Shown here one piece after another: positions 35,201 to 46,800 of a stretch of DNA of 64,000 bases. Position 1 is the stretch's first letter. Every line of letters begins with the position of its first letter. Below the pieces are notes generated by a model that saw only the letters and a list, made by a program, of their open reading frames with translations, was not told the origin of the DNA and did no database searches. The DNA is from Paragonimus westermani. Lineage: Eukaryota > Platyhelminthes > Trematoda > Plagiorchiida > Troglotrematidae. The stretch spans positions 341,629-405,628 of the forward strand of contig QNGE01000108.1 in the NCBI GenBank assembly GCA_008508345.1, in the 5' to 3' direction. Both the position numbers and the translations under genes were made by a program.

Positions 35201-35825
35201 CCCTTGGAATAAACGTAACACGCTGGTCGCCATTTGGTACTACAGCAAATGGCCTCAGGCACATAGTTGTGAAGATGTCACGTCAGCCACACTAATTAAC
35301 GGGAGAACACACCTTATTGCCCACTTTGAGATTCCTGAAGAGATTGTTACCGATAATGGACCTCACTTTGTCAGTTATGAGTTCGGAAAAATTTCACTTT
35401 TGCAGGGAAATCATTCGCGGACTGTCCCTTACAACCCCGCAGGTAATTGTATGGTGGAGTCGCTCTTTGAAGGAGTGTATACAAGATCCATAGTTACAAG
35501 GGAAACGTGGGAGGATTCTATACTTCGAGCGCCACCCACTTATTGCACTAGCCATCATGGAGTAACCGGAAGAGCTTATGTTTGGGAGAGCCCTACGTAC
35601 GGAACTCAACGCAACCCACCAGCCTACAAACGACGGCAAACATGCCGAGCTGCTCCGGGGGTTGCTCACCAAATGACCTATGCCAAGTCAGCAAAATCTC
35701 TGACACCGGGAACATTTGTCCGCTCGAGGAATCAGTCAAACAACAAAGGGTACACGAGCTTTTATTCCGATTTCCGTAAAGCGCACTCTTGGACCCGGTA
35801 CACATTATCCGGACAACAACAATAA
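35181..35825 (+). mobile_element. Ty3/gypsy integrase core fragment (element C)
   Basis: A single uninterrupted frame of 214 codons from ATG 35181 contains WYYSKWPQAH (about 35239, where intact elements have the first catalytic Asp in V-D-Y-Y-S-K-W), IPEEIVTDNGPHFVSYEF (second catalytic Asp in TDNG), TVPYNPAGNCMVESLFEGVY (catalytic Glu region, V-E kept), then HHGVTGRAYVWESPTYG and LTPGTFVRSRNQ from the C-terminal part. The first Asp is replaced, so it is inactive, though oddly free of stops. There is no RT upstream; the sequence joins LINE endonuclease at about 35200. It differs from elements A and B. Confidence 0.82.
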
Positions 35826-38800
35826 AGTTAACCAAGCTCAGTTATTCACCGGATAATTAACTCGGGGAGTCTCTTTAACTCCACGTACGGAGCAACCGTT
35901 GCAACCCCCACGAATCCTCGTCGCCCATCACGCTTTACCTGTCCCCAATTCGAAACTGACCGAAAGAGAGTGATGTGTTTGTGTATGTTCTTTACAAGGC
36001 AAGAAATTCTACCTTGTACCTCATCGGCTACTAACGCTCGCGTGATGCATCGCGAGTATGATTGGTTGAATTCCAACTCGTTCACTGATTTGATGTACTT
36101 TGTGTGCGCCTACTGGGCAGATTGCATACATCCGAGTTTACGCTCATTACCTCTACCTTGCGTTCTGATTTACGGTATAACACACAAACACCTAGGTTCT
36201 TGAAAAGGAAGCAGCTGCACTGCCAAAGAAAGGTGTGTGTGAGTAGCTGCTTACGTTGCGTGTTTAATTATTTTTATGTGTTCAAAGAAAGCTGATGATC
36301 ATTTCGTTATCTTTTTCTATCCGTTTTTCTTCGGGTCGAAATTCTCCATGAACGTAGTAACGAGCCTGTTCTTTGAAAGCTGACACGGCCGCTCAAGATA
36401 TGCGCGGGAAGAATAATTTCCCCACAAATGTTATACTGATGTGTTATCCAATCCTTACAATGTTCACGTATGGAAACGTTCTCGCGTGGGTTTTCTTCCT
36501 CACTTTCCATTGCCGGACTTTTGCTCACATATACCCTGGTTTCGTGCGCGCCCAATCTCTTTGTTATCACGCGACTGCCGCATTTGATCGTATTTACTTG
36601 AACCGTTAATCTGGGAAATGGCACATTTGGTAGATTCAATACCGAGGTTTGTTGTCACCTTACTCCGCTTGATTTGTCATACTTTCCTTGAATCTTAGCA
36701 CCAAAATAATAAGAACGCCAATACAGCCGTATTCATTTCTGAGCCCGAATCGGCTGCTCGTTGTGCTCAGAATCTATACACGCCTGTTGATCAAGAACGC
36801 GCCTATCCAGGATCCACCCCATCTTTGAACTTTGCGAGTAAATTAAGCGTTGCTCGAACAACCGCTAGGCGTCCGAGATCAACAGGTGTGATGTGCTCAG
36901 TCTCAGGCACAGAAAAAAGATATAACTGACGACTTATTTGAACCTAGCGCGTTTGCCGTCTCTTCGACGACAGTCTGCAATGGGTATGCCGATGGCCTAC
37001 TTATTTGAGGCGGCTAGCGTATTCACGGCCGGACACATCGTAACAATGTGTCGTTACGACTTGTGACATCAGTGGTTGGCTTGCGTGCCGCGCGCTTATC
37101 TGCAAGGCCACGCAAGACCTGTCCAGTGGACCTGCGATCATCTGTTCGACCATATTTTTCCGGACAGTTTGTTTCAACGCTGTCTTTCCAAGATTTAGCT
37201 TCAATGTTACAGCACAGAAAATCTACTTAGACAAAATTCTGATATCGCAATTTACGACTACTATGATTCCGCTTGATTTGTTTCATCTATCTTGAAAGCG
37301 TTTGACTGCAGAAATCATGTTGTACAATTCTTCACTACAACCTAGTGAATGATGACGTGGTATCACATAAAGCACGGAGAGGTGAAGAGCCCGTCCAATT
37401 TAATGCAACATCAACTAGTACAAATTGTGCTCTTTCAAGCTTCGCAGCTGTTGACATCAGACAAACATTCCTAATGTTTGTGTTCGCTGCTTACTAACTT
37501 CTTGATAGTGAATTTAACCAATAAGATAACTGCTTGTGATGTTGTGTGCTCCGTTAATCTCAGCCAAGGACAGACGTTAACATCACCAATACTGGCTTAC
37601 GTCTATAAACCAGTGTTCCTGTCCCACAAATACGGATCGTCTGTTACAGATGGTTTAAGGTCTTCTCCTTATTATTGAGGTAGGAGTTGTGAAATCGAAC
37701 GAGATACCTAGGGAAATTGGAAGTTTTGATTCGATTACTGCATACTAATGCCCCGGACTGAAGTTGCTAGAAATTGAGCAGCTGAACCTTTATTAAGAAC
37801 TGAATGAAGTGGTGTAATGGCTCAAAAGGTTTGAATTATGGTTCAACGTTCGATGTGATGTGATGAAAGAAAATCGGCCACTACCGTTTGTTATCTTCGG
37901 AGGTAACGTGTTGTATTCATCGCCAAAGAACCTGCTCAACGCAAACGACCCAACCTTATTTCTACTAGACCAGCTAATGAATAGCCACTGTTAAAATAAT
38001 TCTTTTTCGTCAACTTACAGACCATGGACTGTTCGCAGTCCAACTTACCTGTACATTTAGTGAACGCGTCCCATGAGTTTTCAACAAATTCAAAAGCAAA
38101 ATGGGAGGCTAACTTGCCGGGTTGTTCGTGTGAACTGTCTTTGTCGACCTCCTGCTCGTTCTTTGCATGAAAACCCCTAAGATTTGTGCTGCGGAACTGT
38201 ATTTAGGACTCAGAGTTTTGATGGACTCGACATCCTTTTTGTGGAGTCATTGTATACGGTCGGTTAGTTGTTGGTTGCGGAGGTCGGCAGATCCTCTCGA
38301 AGGGTTTCAAGACAGTGAGCTGATCTAGAGTAAGTTGACTTCGCAAATGTCGTTGTCAGGGACGAATGGCATCTTTCTAGTTGCTACGATTTCATGGTCC
38401 ACTAGGTACCGAAACCAAGCATACCATCTAAATAATAAATGCGTGCTGTCAGAGTAGACTGTACATGTGGCTACGGACGTGCAGTCTTCATTTTAACTGA
38501 AGCGTCCAGATGTGGTTCACGTGGGAATTCCGTCGGTTCCCAGGAGGAGCGAATTTAGGAAATTTTTAAACTGGAATATCTTAGCTAAGCGTTTTGCATC
38601 AGATGGCTTTGTCCGTATAAAACGATCAGTCTCCTGATGAAGCTAAAGTCACTACGTAATCCTCCGACGATCGGTATGAAATGGGTTTGCTGTTAAGGGC
38701 TTGAATGAACCGACCGCTTGACAATCATGAGATGTGTTTGACACGTGTACTAGTTTAACTGAAGTTTACACAGGAACATTACAGTGAAAGAGAAATATCC

Positions 38801-41385
38801 AGCCCACAGATTCGGCTGCCTTGGAAAAGGTCATTTAGGAAATTTCTTTATGAAAAGTATTCACCATACCTGTCTGTGATGTTCATCACATTATCCGGAA
38901 CTTAATTCAACTAAGGCGTATAAAGCACGCGTGGTGTCTGATTACCTCGCTGCTGACCAGGAAGCCTTCCTTAAAAATGCACTCCTGCAAGGACCTTATT
39001 TAGTCGATGACATAAGCAGGGTCTCTTTGCCTTCGCAGACATCCTCAGGGTAGATGTTGGGGGAAAATTTTGCGGGTTCGGCACCCGAAAATAGTAGCTT
39101 TTTAACTTCCGGTGTTGGGGACGGTTTTTGTTGAATGGGCCTCCCGAGACACTCGAGTGTCTACTCATTTATTGCTATGTTGTGCCACAGCCCGCCGCTG
39201 TTAACTGAGTGAGATTTCATGCCGCTAACCGTGTGAGTCATTGGAAAGAATTGTTATGTGTATGACTAACCAATATTGGCTAAATAACTGGTGTAGTTGT
39301 ATTTGGCAGCCTCAAATTTGTATCTTGCTGCAAAACGATGGATTTCATCTTACGAACTAAAACCCAATGCGCTGAAGTTGTTGAACATCTAACCGCTGAG
39401 GATAAAAGGTACAAAAACAGGTGATTTAGCTCTACATGATCCTTTGTGCCAAAAGCCTTAGTTGTGTAGCTGGGGGCGATAAAAATGCCTCCTACTTCAG
39501 GCATACGGTCTATAAGCACCCTCCAATGAAATTGCTTCAGCGCTAATTCCACCTCCTGAGCTGCTGAAGAAATTTTGCGGCTGGAGTCACTCTTAGAATA
39601 GGTTCATAATAATAACAATAAGGATGGTATATTTTTTTACGCATCTGTGAGAAACACGTTCAAGATTGTGTAATCAGTGTACACATTTTAAAGCCATAAA
39701 TACATTTGAACATCACAAATGTAAATTGTACAGATTCAGTTATGTGATAAGGCGAAAAAACCGACATTATATTGGATGAAAACTCCCCTTTAGAAAGAAA
39801 AATTTGAGATACATTTTTCTGAGACGATAGTAAGCAGAACCTCCGAAATTAGATAAAATGGTTGAGTCGTCACATCAATTGGCACCCCACAAGGGGATCA
39901 CCGGCCTATCATTCAGGGTCCTGCCAAAAAGAGGTGCCCGCATGATGGAGGTGATGTACGGTCAGATAGTTTCATAATTCCATGTAGATAGTGTCGGGAA
40001 AATGTGGAGAAAAGTTTGTAAGGATGAGGGAGGTGGGATACCCACTTCTGTGAACAGTTGTTATCAAACAACGCGAAAGAAGATCGAACGTCGACTTTTC
40101 CTAGTATCCGGTTGCTGCCGAATTCAGCCGTCAATTTTCTCCGTACGGCATTTACACGAGATGAGACGAACGTTGGATAATTCCGAGAGGTTGCCAGGCG
40201 GTCTATCAGAAGGAGAGGAGGGGTGAGTTGCAACGTGAGTTTTTGATGTAGTCATGAGATAAACATGCTGAGTTTCTTTTTTTCCGAACAATTTTAGCTT
40301 GTTTAGCTTTTGCGCAGTGATTTACAACACGAACACAAGTTATCAATAAGTATGGAGTAAAGGCACACCAGGATTATTGGGTTATTACCAACGGGCGTAT
40401 GTATAGTGTCACCTACACACGTTGACTATAAACAGGTTTTCCTGGTAACGGGCAAGTCTAGAAGCTCGGCTGTGTACGAGATCTTTACTGGAATTGATAG
40501 TTTTCCTCAGTTCGAAGGGAAAAATTGTCTAACCTGGAAAATTTGGATAGCGGCTATTCAATTGGACTCACAAACAAGTCGCGTCATTTGACTACCGCAG
40601 ACATATTTACTTCCATGACATCAGAAGTGTGTTCTATGACACATTCAACACTCGATCTGAAGCCGTTGGTTGCACAAATACAGGAACGCCGGGAAGATAT
40701 CCCTCCTAAAATAACCTATAGTCATATATCAATAATTCTGCGAGAGCCAACATGTTTAATTGGGTGCTGCCTCGCTTTGTGTAAGTCAAGAGTTACAACA
40801 CGTAAAATAACCCACATTTGGAATTCGGACCTGCCGGCGGCTGTTCTCGTGACATGACTATTGAAGCTCCCTATGGGTGAACTCGGAGTGCACATAGACC
40901 TCGTAGTCTCGCGTACGGACCATACGACAGTGCTGAGGTGTACGCGTAACACATTCTATCGTTTTGCGATCTTTGCTACCAACTGCATTTGACTGAGTGG
41001 TGCGCAGACGGACCTATTGGACCGCAAATATTTGCCCTATAACATACATTCGGCGAATGCAGCATCGACAGGAGCCTAGCAGTCATGATCAGATAAGACG
41101 CATCATTTTCTTTAGAAGCTCGAGGATTCTAGCACTACCAGGAAACAGCTGGTGACTGTCATACTCCTGCACAAGTGGTTGTGAGTCCCGTCATTAGACC
41201 CATTCTTACAGATGAGATCGCGCGTGTAGTGGATCCCGTTTTTAGATGTTCGGTACTGTGGTATTTCATTTGCTCAAACCCCGTTTTATCATTCACGTTT
41301 GCTTAACAAAGACAACCCACCATGGGAATCCAGTATAAATTGCGCTAACCCGTGTGCTCTTGATGAAGTTAGCAAGTGGTGTGCT
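35826..41385. other. Long unassigned stretch, no supported gene
   Basis: Frames of up to 110 codons exist on both strands (36307-36639 minus, 39280-39552 minus, 40525-40857 plus), but none shows a domain or splice context. Gypsy C may extend past 35825 into its LTR, but I found no second LTR copy to prove it. Confidence 0.4.
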
Positions 41386-41389
41386 GATA

Positions 41390-42040
41390 TTGCCTCTCCA
41401 AGAAGAATATTCTTCAAGTGATCTGGAATACCTCAGGGCTAACTCCGCTGACAACAGATTCCCATATTATCCACTGGGCGAGAAAAATTTTCTACGACGG
41501 ATGGGCGTACGGAACTTTGTCTTAGATGAACGGTACGCGAGATGTTCAACTTTTTAGCGTTTCCGGGGAATCGGCGAAATCCTGCGTTGAAATCTGCCCA
41601 ATCGTTCGCTGGATTTTGGGATTTTCCGCCCTGCCCCGTAAAAGTCGACCTATCTTGAAATTTTACGGACGCCAATTCCATCCCTATTGGCGAAACACTG
41701 CAAAGATGCGCTTAAGCATTCTTCCAGGAGTGACTTTGAACTATTCAAAAAATTGCCCACCCCACAACCTTGTGAAAAGTAAATTGGTGTAACATCCCAT
41801 TTTTTGAGACTAAATCTGTGAAGCAAGCAAACCATCTCCTTCTATGTTGACTGCGTCAATGTTTCATAAACTACAGTCATTTGCCTTTCGACCACGACCT
41901 TATTGACGGCAGGCTTAACGTTTGTGCTACTAATTATTATCCGTTTCCGTATGGTTTGTAAATATCTGAAGTGGTCGCGCATAACCAGCGTGCTTCTCAC
42001 ATATGCGTTGAGAAATATGCACTACTATTATTATCATAGA
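41390..42040 (+). mobile_element. 3' end of (ATT)n-tailed LINE family, copy B
   Basis: Shares with copies A, C and D a GACGCCAATTCCATCCC / CTTGTGAAAAGTAAATTGGT region (about 41670-41791), the later block GCGTGCTTCTCACATATGCG (41990-42009), and a short ATT tail ending ATCATAG (42026-42037). It is more diverged than A and C and has no open frame of its own. It lies about 550 bp upstream of copy C in the same orientation. Confidence 0.6.
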
Positions 42041-42594
42041 TAGTTTGTCTTCGTTGTGGCCAAAATCAATAGAAGTCTTATGGTATTTTGGAGGTAGGAC
42101 AAGTTACTTTCCAGGTGCACATGTTTATGGCACTAATCGATAAACTACCAATAGATAGTTGGTTGCAGGTCTTGGGCACATACTTGTACCCATCTCGACG
42201 AATATTCCGGCATAAAATTAAGTGGCGACTGTTCACTGCCTTACAGCTTTTGGACGGAGGTGCTTAATGCCAAACCGTGTGGGTGGCTGCTGGCTTCGAT
42301 GTCAATTATTGGGGTGATTTTGGCCGGGTAGCTATTCGGGTAAAATGGAACAGATAAGTTTGGTTCATACAAGGTGCGCATAAGTGGAAGCAAACACAGG
42401 TGTGATAGTAGCGTGTTACCTTGCTTTCAGACATGTAATGTACTTACGAATACTGCGTGCCCATTGTTAATCGACTAGTTCAAGGTGGTAGCCACAGACT
42501 TTGTATTTAACGAATTACTTTGTACTCCATATATAGCGAGAGCAAACTGAAGTTTTGAAAGCAGTTTTGGAGCTGGCATAGAGGGTTCATATGT

Positions 42595-43875
42595 AGTCAC
42601 TTGCGCAAGTCTGATAGGCTAGCTCTGGAAAGTCTCCAACGTGCATTTACGAAAGGTTTAGTGGGTTATCCGCCTTCGTTGAACTACAGAGAACGATGCC
42701 AGACGCTTAACCTGGATCCTCTTTGGCTACGGCGTCTCAAGCTAAACCTTGCGCTCATGTATAATCTAGTTTATAACAATAAATTTAAGGTAAAACTCGC
42801 GATTCGCCTTCAACATAGCTCAAAATACAACATCAGGAACAAAGAGTTCACTTTGGCAACTCTTNNNNNNNNNNNNNNNNNNNNNNNNNNNNNNNNNNNN
42901 NNNNNNNNNNNNNNNNNNNNNNNNNNNNNNNNNNNNNNNNNNNNNNNNNNNNNNNNNNNNNNNNNNNNNNNNNNNNNNNNNNNNNNNNNNNNNNNNNNNN
43001 NNNNNNNNNNNNNNNNNNNNNNNNNNNNNNNNNNNNNNNNNNNNNNNNNNNNNNNNNNNNNNNNNNNNNNNNNNNNNNNNNNNNNNNNNNNNNNNNNNNN
43101 NNNNNNNNNNNNNNNNNNNNNNNNNNNNNNNNNNNNNNNNNNNNNNNNNNNNNNNNNNNNNNNNNNNNNNNNNNNNNNNNNNNNNNNNNNNNNNNNNNNN
43201 NNNNNNNNNNNNNNNNNNNNNNNNNNNNNNNNNNNNNNNNNNNNNNNNNNNNNNNNNNNNNNNNNNNNNNNNNNNNNNNNNNNNNNNNNNNNNNNNNNNN
43301 NNNNNNNNNNNNNNNNNNNNNNNNNNNNNNNNNNNNNNNNNNNNNNNNNNNNNNNNNNNNNNNNNNNNNNNNNNNNNNNNNNNNNNNNNNNNNNNNNNNN
43401 NNNNNNNNNNNNNNNNNNNNNNNNNNNNNNNNNNNNNNNNNNNNNNNNNNNNNNNNNNNNNNNNNNNNNNNNNNNNNNNNAAGCCATCCATATCAACTAA
43501 TGGCGAAATTCTTCGACTATTCATTTTCTCCATCCTGAAAAATCCTTTTTCTGGCATGACCTTGAACATAGGACCTACGTTAGCCTTGTGAAGCAACAAT
43601 TGATGTAACAACTCAACATTTTTTATCGAATATTGAAAATCTTGAGAACTTTCGTTTCGGAAGCAAGTGAGCCATCTGCCTCTTCATAAACTAGAGTGTT
43701 CCTTCATTATTTTGTCCGTTTTATTACTCTATTTCCATAATTGGTGTCTTGTACAATTAACAATTATGTGTACGTTATGTAGTTCACATTGAAATGTGTG
43801 TACTGATCACGCTTATCCAAGCGTGTTTCTCACGAATGGGTTGAGAAATATACCATTATTATTATTATTATTACT
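42595..43875 (+). mobile_element. LINE reverse-transcriptase C-terminus plus (ATT)n-tailed 3' end, copy C
   Basis: 42601-42864 is one open frame with LALESLQRAFTKGLVGYPP, NYRERCQTLNLDPLWLRRLK and LNLALMYNLVYNNKFKV, the C-terminal domain found after the RT in CR1/Jockey-type LINEs (E-x-x-Q-R-x-F-T-K, then Y-x-x-R, then L-x-L-x-x-L-x-x-R-R). A 616-bp gap follows. Beyond it, 43481-43875 matches the 3' region of copies A and D (CTGGCATGACCTTGAACATA, AACAATTGATGTAACAACTC, CGTGTTTCTCACGAATGGG) and ends in (ATT)n at 43855-43873. This copy is the reason for calling the whole family a LINE. Confidence 0.8.
42865..43480. other. Assembly gap (616 N)
   Basis: A run of N between the RT C-terminus and the 3' region of copy C. 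Frames crossing it have no meaning. A single further N is at 56008. Confidence 1.
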
Positions 43876-43889
43876 ATAGACCACAGAAA

Positions 43890-46800
43890 GGTCGTTGATC
43901 GCTGGGTATGCTGTGGTGTGCGCTAACACTTCAACTTGTCTGAGGCCAGAGGTCGAGGTGGGAATGTGTGATAATAGCCATTCAGTGGGTACCCTAATCT
44001 GTCACTTATTATCAGGTTGTGGAAGAGCAGGCGCTTTCCACTGACTCAGTGGAGATTTACAGGTGACAAAAACAGCCCACTGGTGTCCACAACAACTCCC
44101 CGAGTACTGATATATGAAAACCCGTCATTTCTCCCATTAAACTGAACTTTGGTGAACAAGAAGACCGCATTGTTGTATCGTTATCCGAAACATCGGAAAC
44201 AAGTCCAGCATGCCGATTGCGTATTCTAGAGGTAATGTTCGGACCAATGTCTTCTTAAACTGCAAACTTACCACGACTCATTCTGTACCTAGCGCGATTC
44301 GCGAGCAGGCGTCCTCCTTCCTCAAAACACATCTGCCGACCATTGTGTTCGGCTGAAGACTACAATGATTCTTGTCGCTGCACGACACGATGAACACATG
44401 AGAGGTTGTGGTCGCGAAAACAGCACAACCTGATGTGGGGCGTGGTACCAGTTTGATACGTCCATTTAAAGTTGGTGACAGATGTTAACGGTGGTGAAAT
44501 ACCAGTTATCTCACGGTATATAAAACCATCATCTAAACGACTGTGTGAGTCTGCTGCACGGAAAGTCCAGCTAGATTTTGGAGTCCGGCGCTGAATTTCA
44601 CGAGGTTTGTTTGACATCTGAGCTCCTGTGTTTGGTGTAGTGTTACATTTTGAGTAAACTGAAATTCATTTTTGGTGGATTGTAGAATGTTAATCTAGTA
44701 TTTGCGTTTATTTGCCTATCGCTGCCTCCAGTGAACAACTACAAGCTATCCACCCTGGCTGTATGAAGAGGATGCACCCTCTTTCATTTTCACCACAACC
44801 ACCGTTGGGTAACTGGTGATGTTTGCTTGATATTGTCTGGCATGCTCCCACGTTCACCTATACCTCATCCTTTTGATGAGCTTACTCCAGTTCACTGGTT
44901 GTCACTCCACGAGATCAGTTCCGGTTGCTCCATCGAGAAGGCTCCATCTGATGAACGGTTTGACTCCCCAGTTAATTCACCTTCGAGGTGAAATAGCATC
45001 TTCGATGTACATTATGGCAACAAGAAGCTTCGAATGCTGTTTTTGTTGACCTCTGTTCCTGATCTTTACTCGCGCTCCAAGGACAGTCTTGTGAACATGA
45101 ACGTCTGAATCAGCGTTATTACTGCCGCTAGGCGCCCCATACTGATTGGAACGGGCTGAATGGCCGAGAGGGATTTGCAAGGCGTTGTTCTAATAACCGA
45201 TTCAGAGGTGCAACGTCTATGGTGCTGACCCTTGAATACCGCTAAAACTAATCCGTTCACTGGTGTTGCTTGAAAATAGTTTTTTTGCCATTTAACAGAC
45301 AAACAAGTGATGCGCATGCAAAATACACTCCCGTAAATGCAAACATCAGTGACAACAATGAATCGATGGTCCTTGGTGAGGCTCAACTGTCATTCAGTGG
45401 TGACGAATGGAGAAAGCCCTGACTAAGAAGATAATAAGGAGAGGTAAGGGCGGAATCCCAGCTACTATAGGCAGCTACGTTTGTATTCACGCACTCAGCA
45501 CCAATGCGTCTACACCCCACGGACTTACGACCGTGCCACAAGTAAGAGGTCACTAGCAAGACACTTTACATGCGACTTTGACTGACTCGCGTCATTATGC
45601 GCATTTAATTTAAAACACCTCGGCCATACATCGACAAAACCCACGCAGTCTTTCCAGACCGACAACCGTCTCACTTAAAGCTTCCAGCAGTGAATGTGTG
45701 AGCTGTGAAAGCACCAACCATTGCTGTGTAATTTGGAGGCTGCAAAACTTGATAGCCCTAAGCTGAGGACGTGAACCGCCCTTCTGTGGTTGATCGTCGG
45801 CACTTATATTCGATCATTCTTGCCAGACATCAGCAAGAGTTAATCAGCTAAGATGTTAGGTGACGTGTGCTTGTCAGTGGTTTGCCAGCGTTTTCGCACA
45901 GTCTTCGACGAGGTACTAGGCGCTGAGAACGTGAGCTTGTCGTCGACCTCCGTAGCACCCCTCTGATACCGTGACCGGCTACTGCAAGAGAGGAGGTTGA
46001 CATGTCATGGCCCAGCATGTGCTGTTCGCCATAAAGAGAAAACCCACAGTTTCATATTACCAGTTCACCAATCGCACCCTCAAATTTAGCCATAGGGATA
46101 GAAATGATAGAGGAGAGTAAAATTCGTTCGACACTTCCGTAAGACTTCGGTTACCCTAACAGTGTATCTAAGTGAACGGCCGTGCAAGCGAGGACAGTAA
46201 GAAAGCCAATAGCAAGTATGGTGTAGTTATGAGAGGAAGTGACCTCCATCTAACCGCAGTTGGCCGCGGTATGTTGAAGACCGCAAACAATGGAACTCCT
46301 AGTGATGAGTTTTGCTAACTAAATTTTACGTGGTTGGCGGTTACGCTGTGTCCGGTCAGCCGCAGAAATATTAGAACGGGGAGAATGTAACAGTGAGTCC
46401 GGAAAGAACGAGCTGAAGTCTTAAAATTCACGGGACCGGTCACGGTACAAGTTGCAGAACATTCTAGTTTCCAAGTAAATACAAGACTCATTACCACATG
46501 CAGCATAGCATCAACCAGAGTGGTTTCGTTTGAACTTTCCCCCATCACTCTCCTCAACATATCCCGGAAGTCTAACGATTCCTGATTTTTTGTGTTGTTT
46601 ACAGCTCTATTGCGCCTCTGTATTTGGTCGTACATTTCATGTAAATTTGTTGTTTGTTGCATATGCTTCACCTGAGCGCAACAAGGACCTCAGTTAATGG
46701 TGACAAATTTTACTGTCACATGGTGAGGTATCTGTGGTCACTCGCAGTAACCGTTGCTGCTGGTTAGTCCTACTTGGTCAGTATTGGATATATTTTGAGT

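Noticed and set aside
42601..43611. Frames of 228-299 codons across the N gap
   Set aside because: The middle is undetermined sequence. Only the 88 codons before the gap (42601-42864) carry information.
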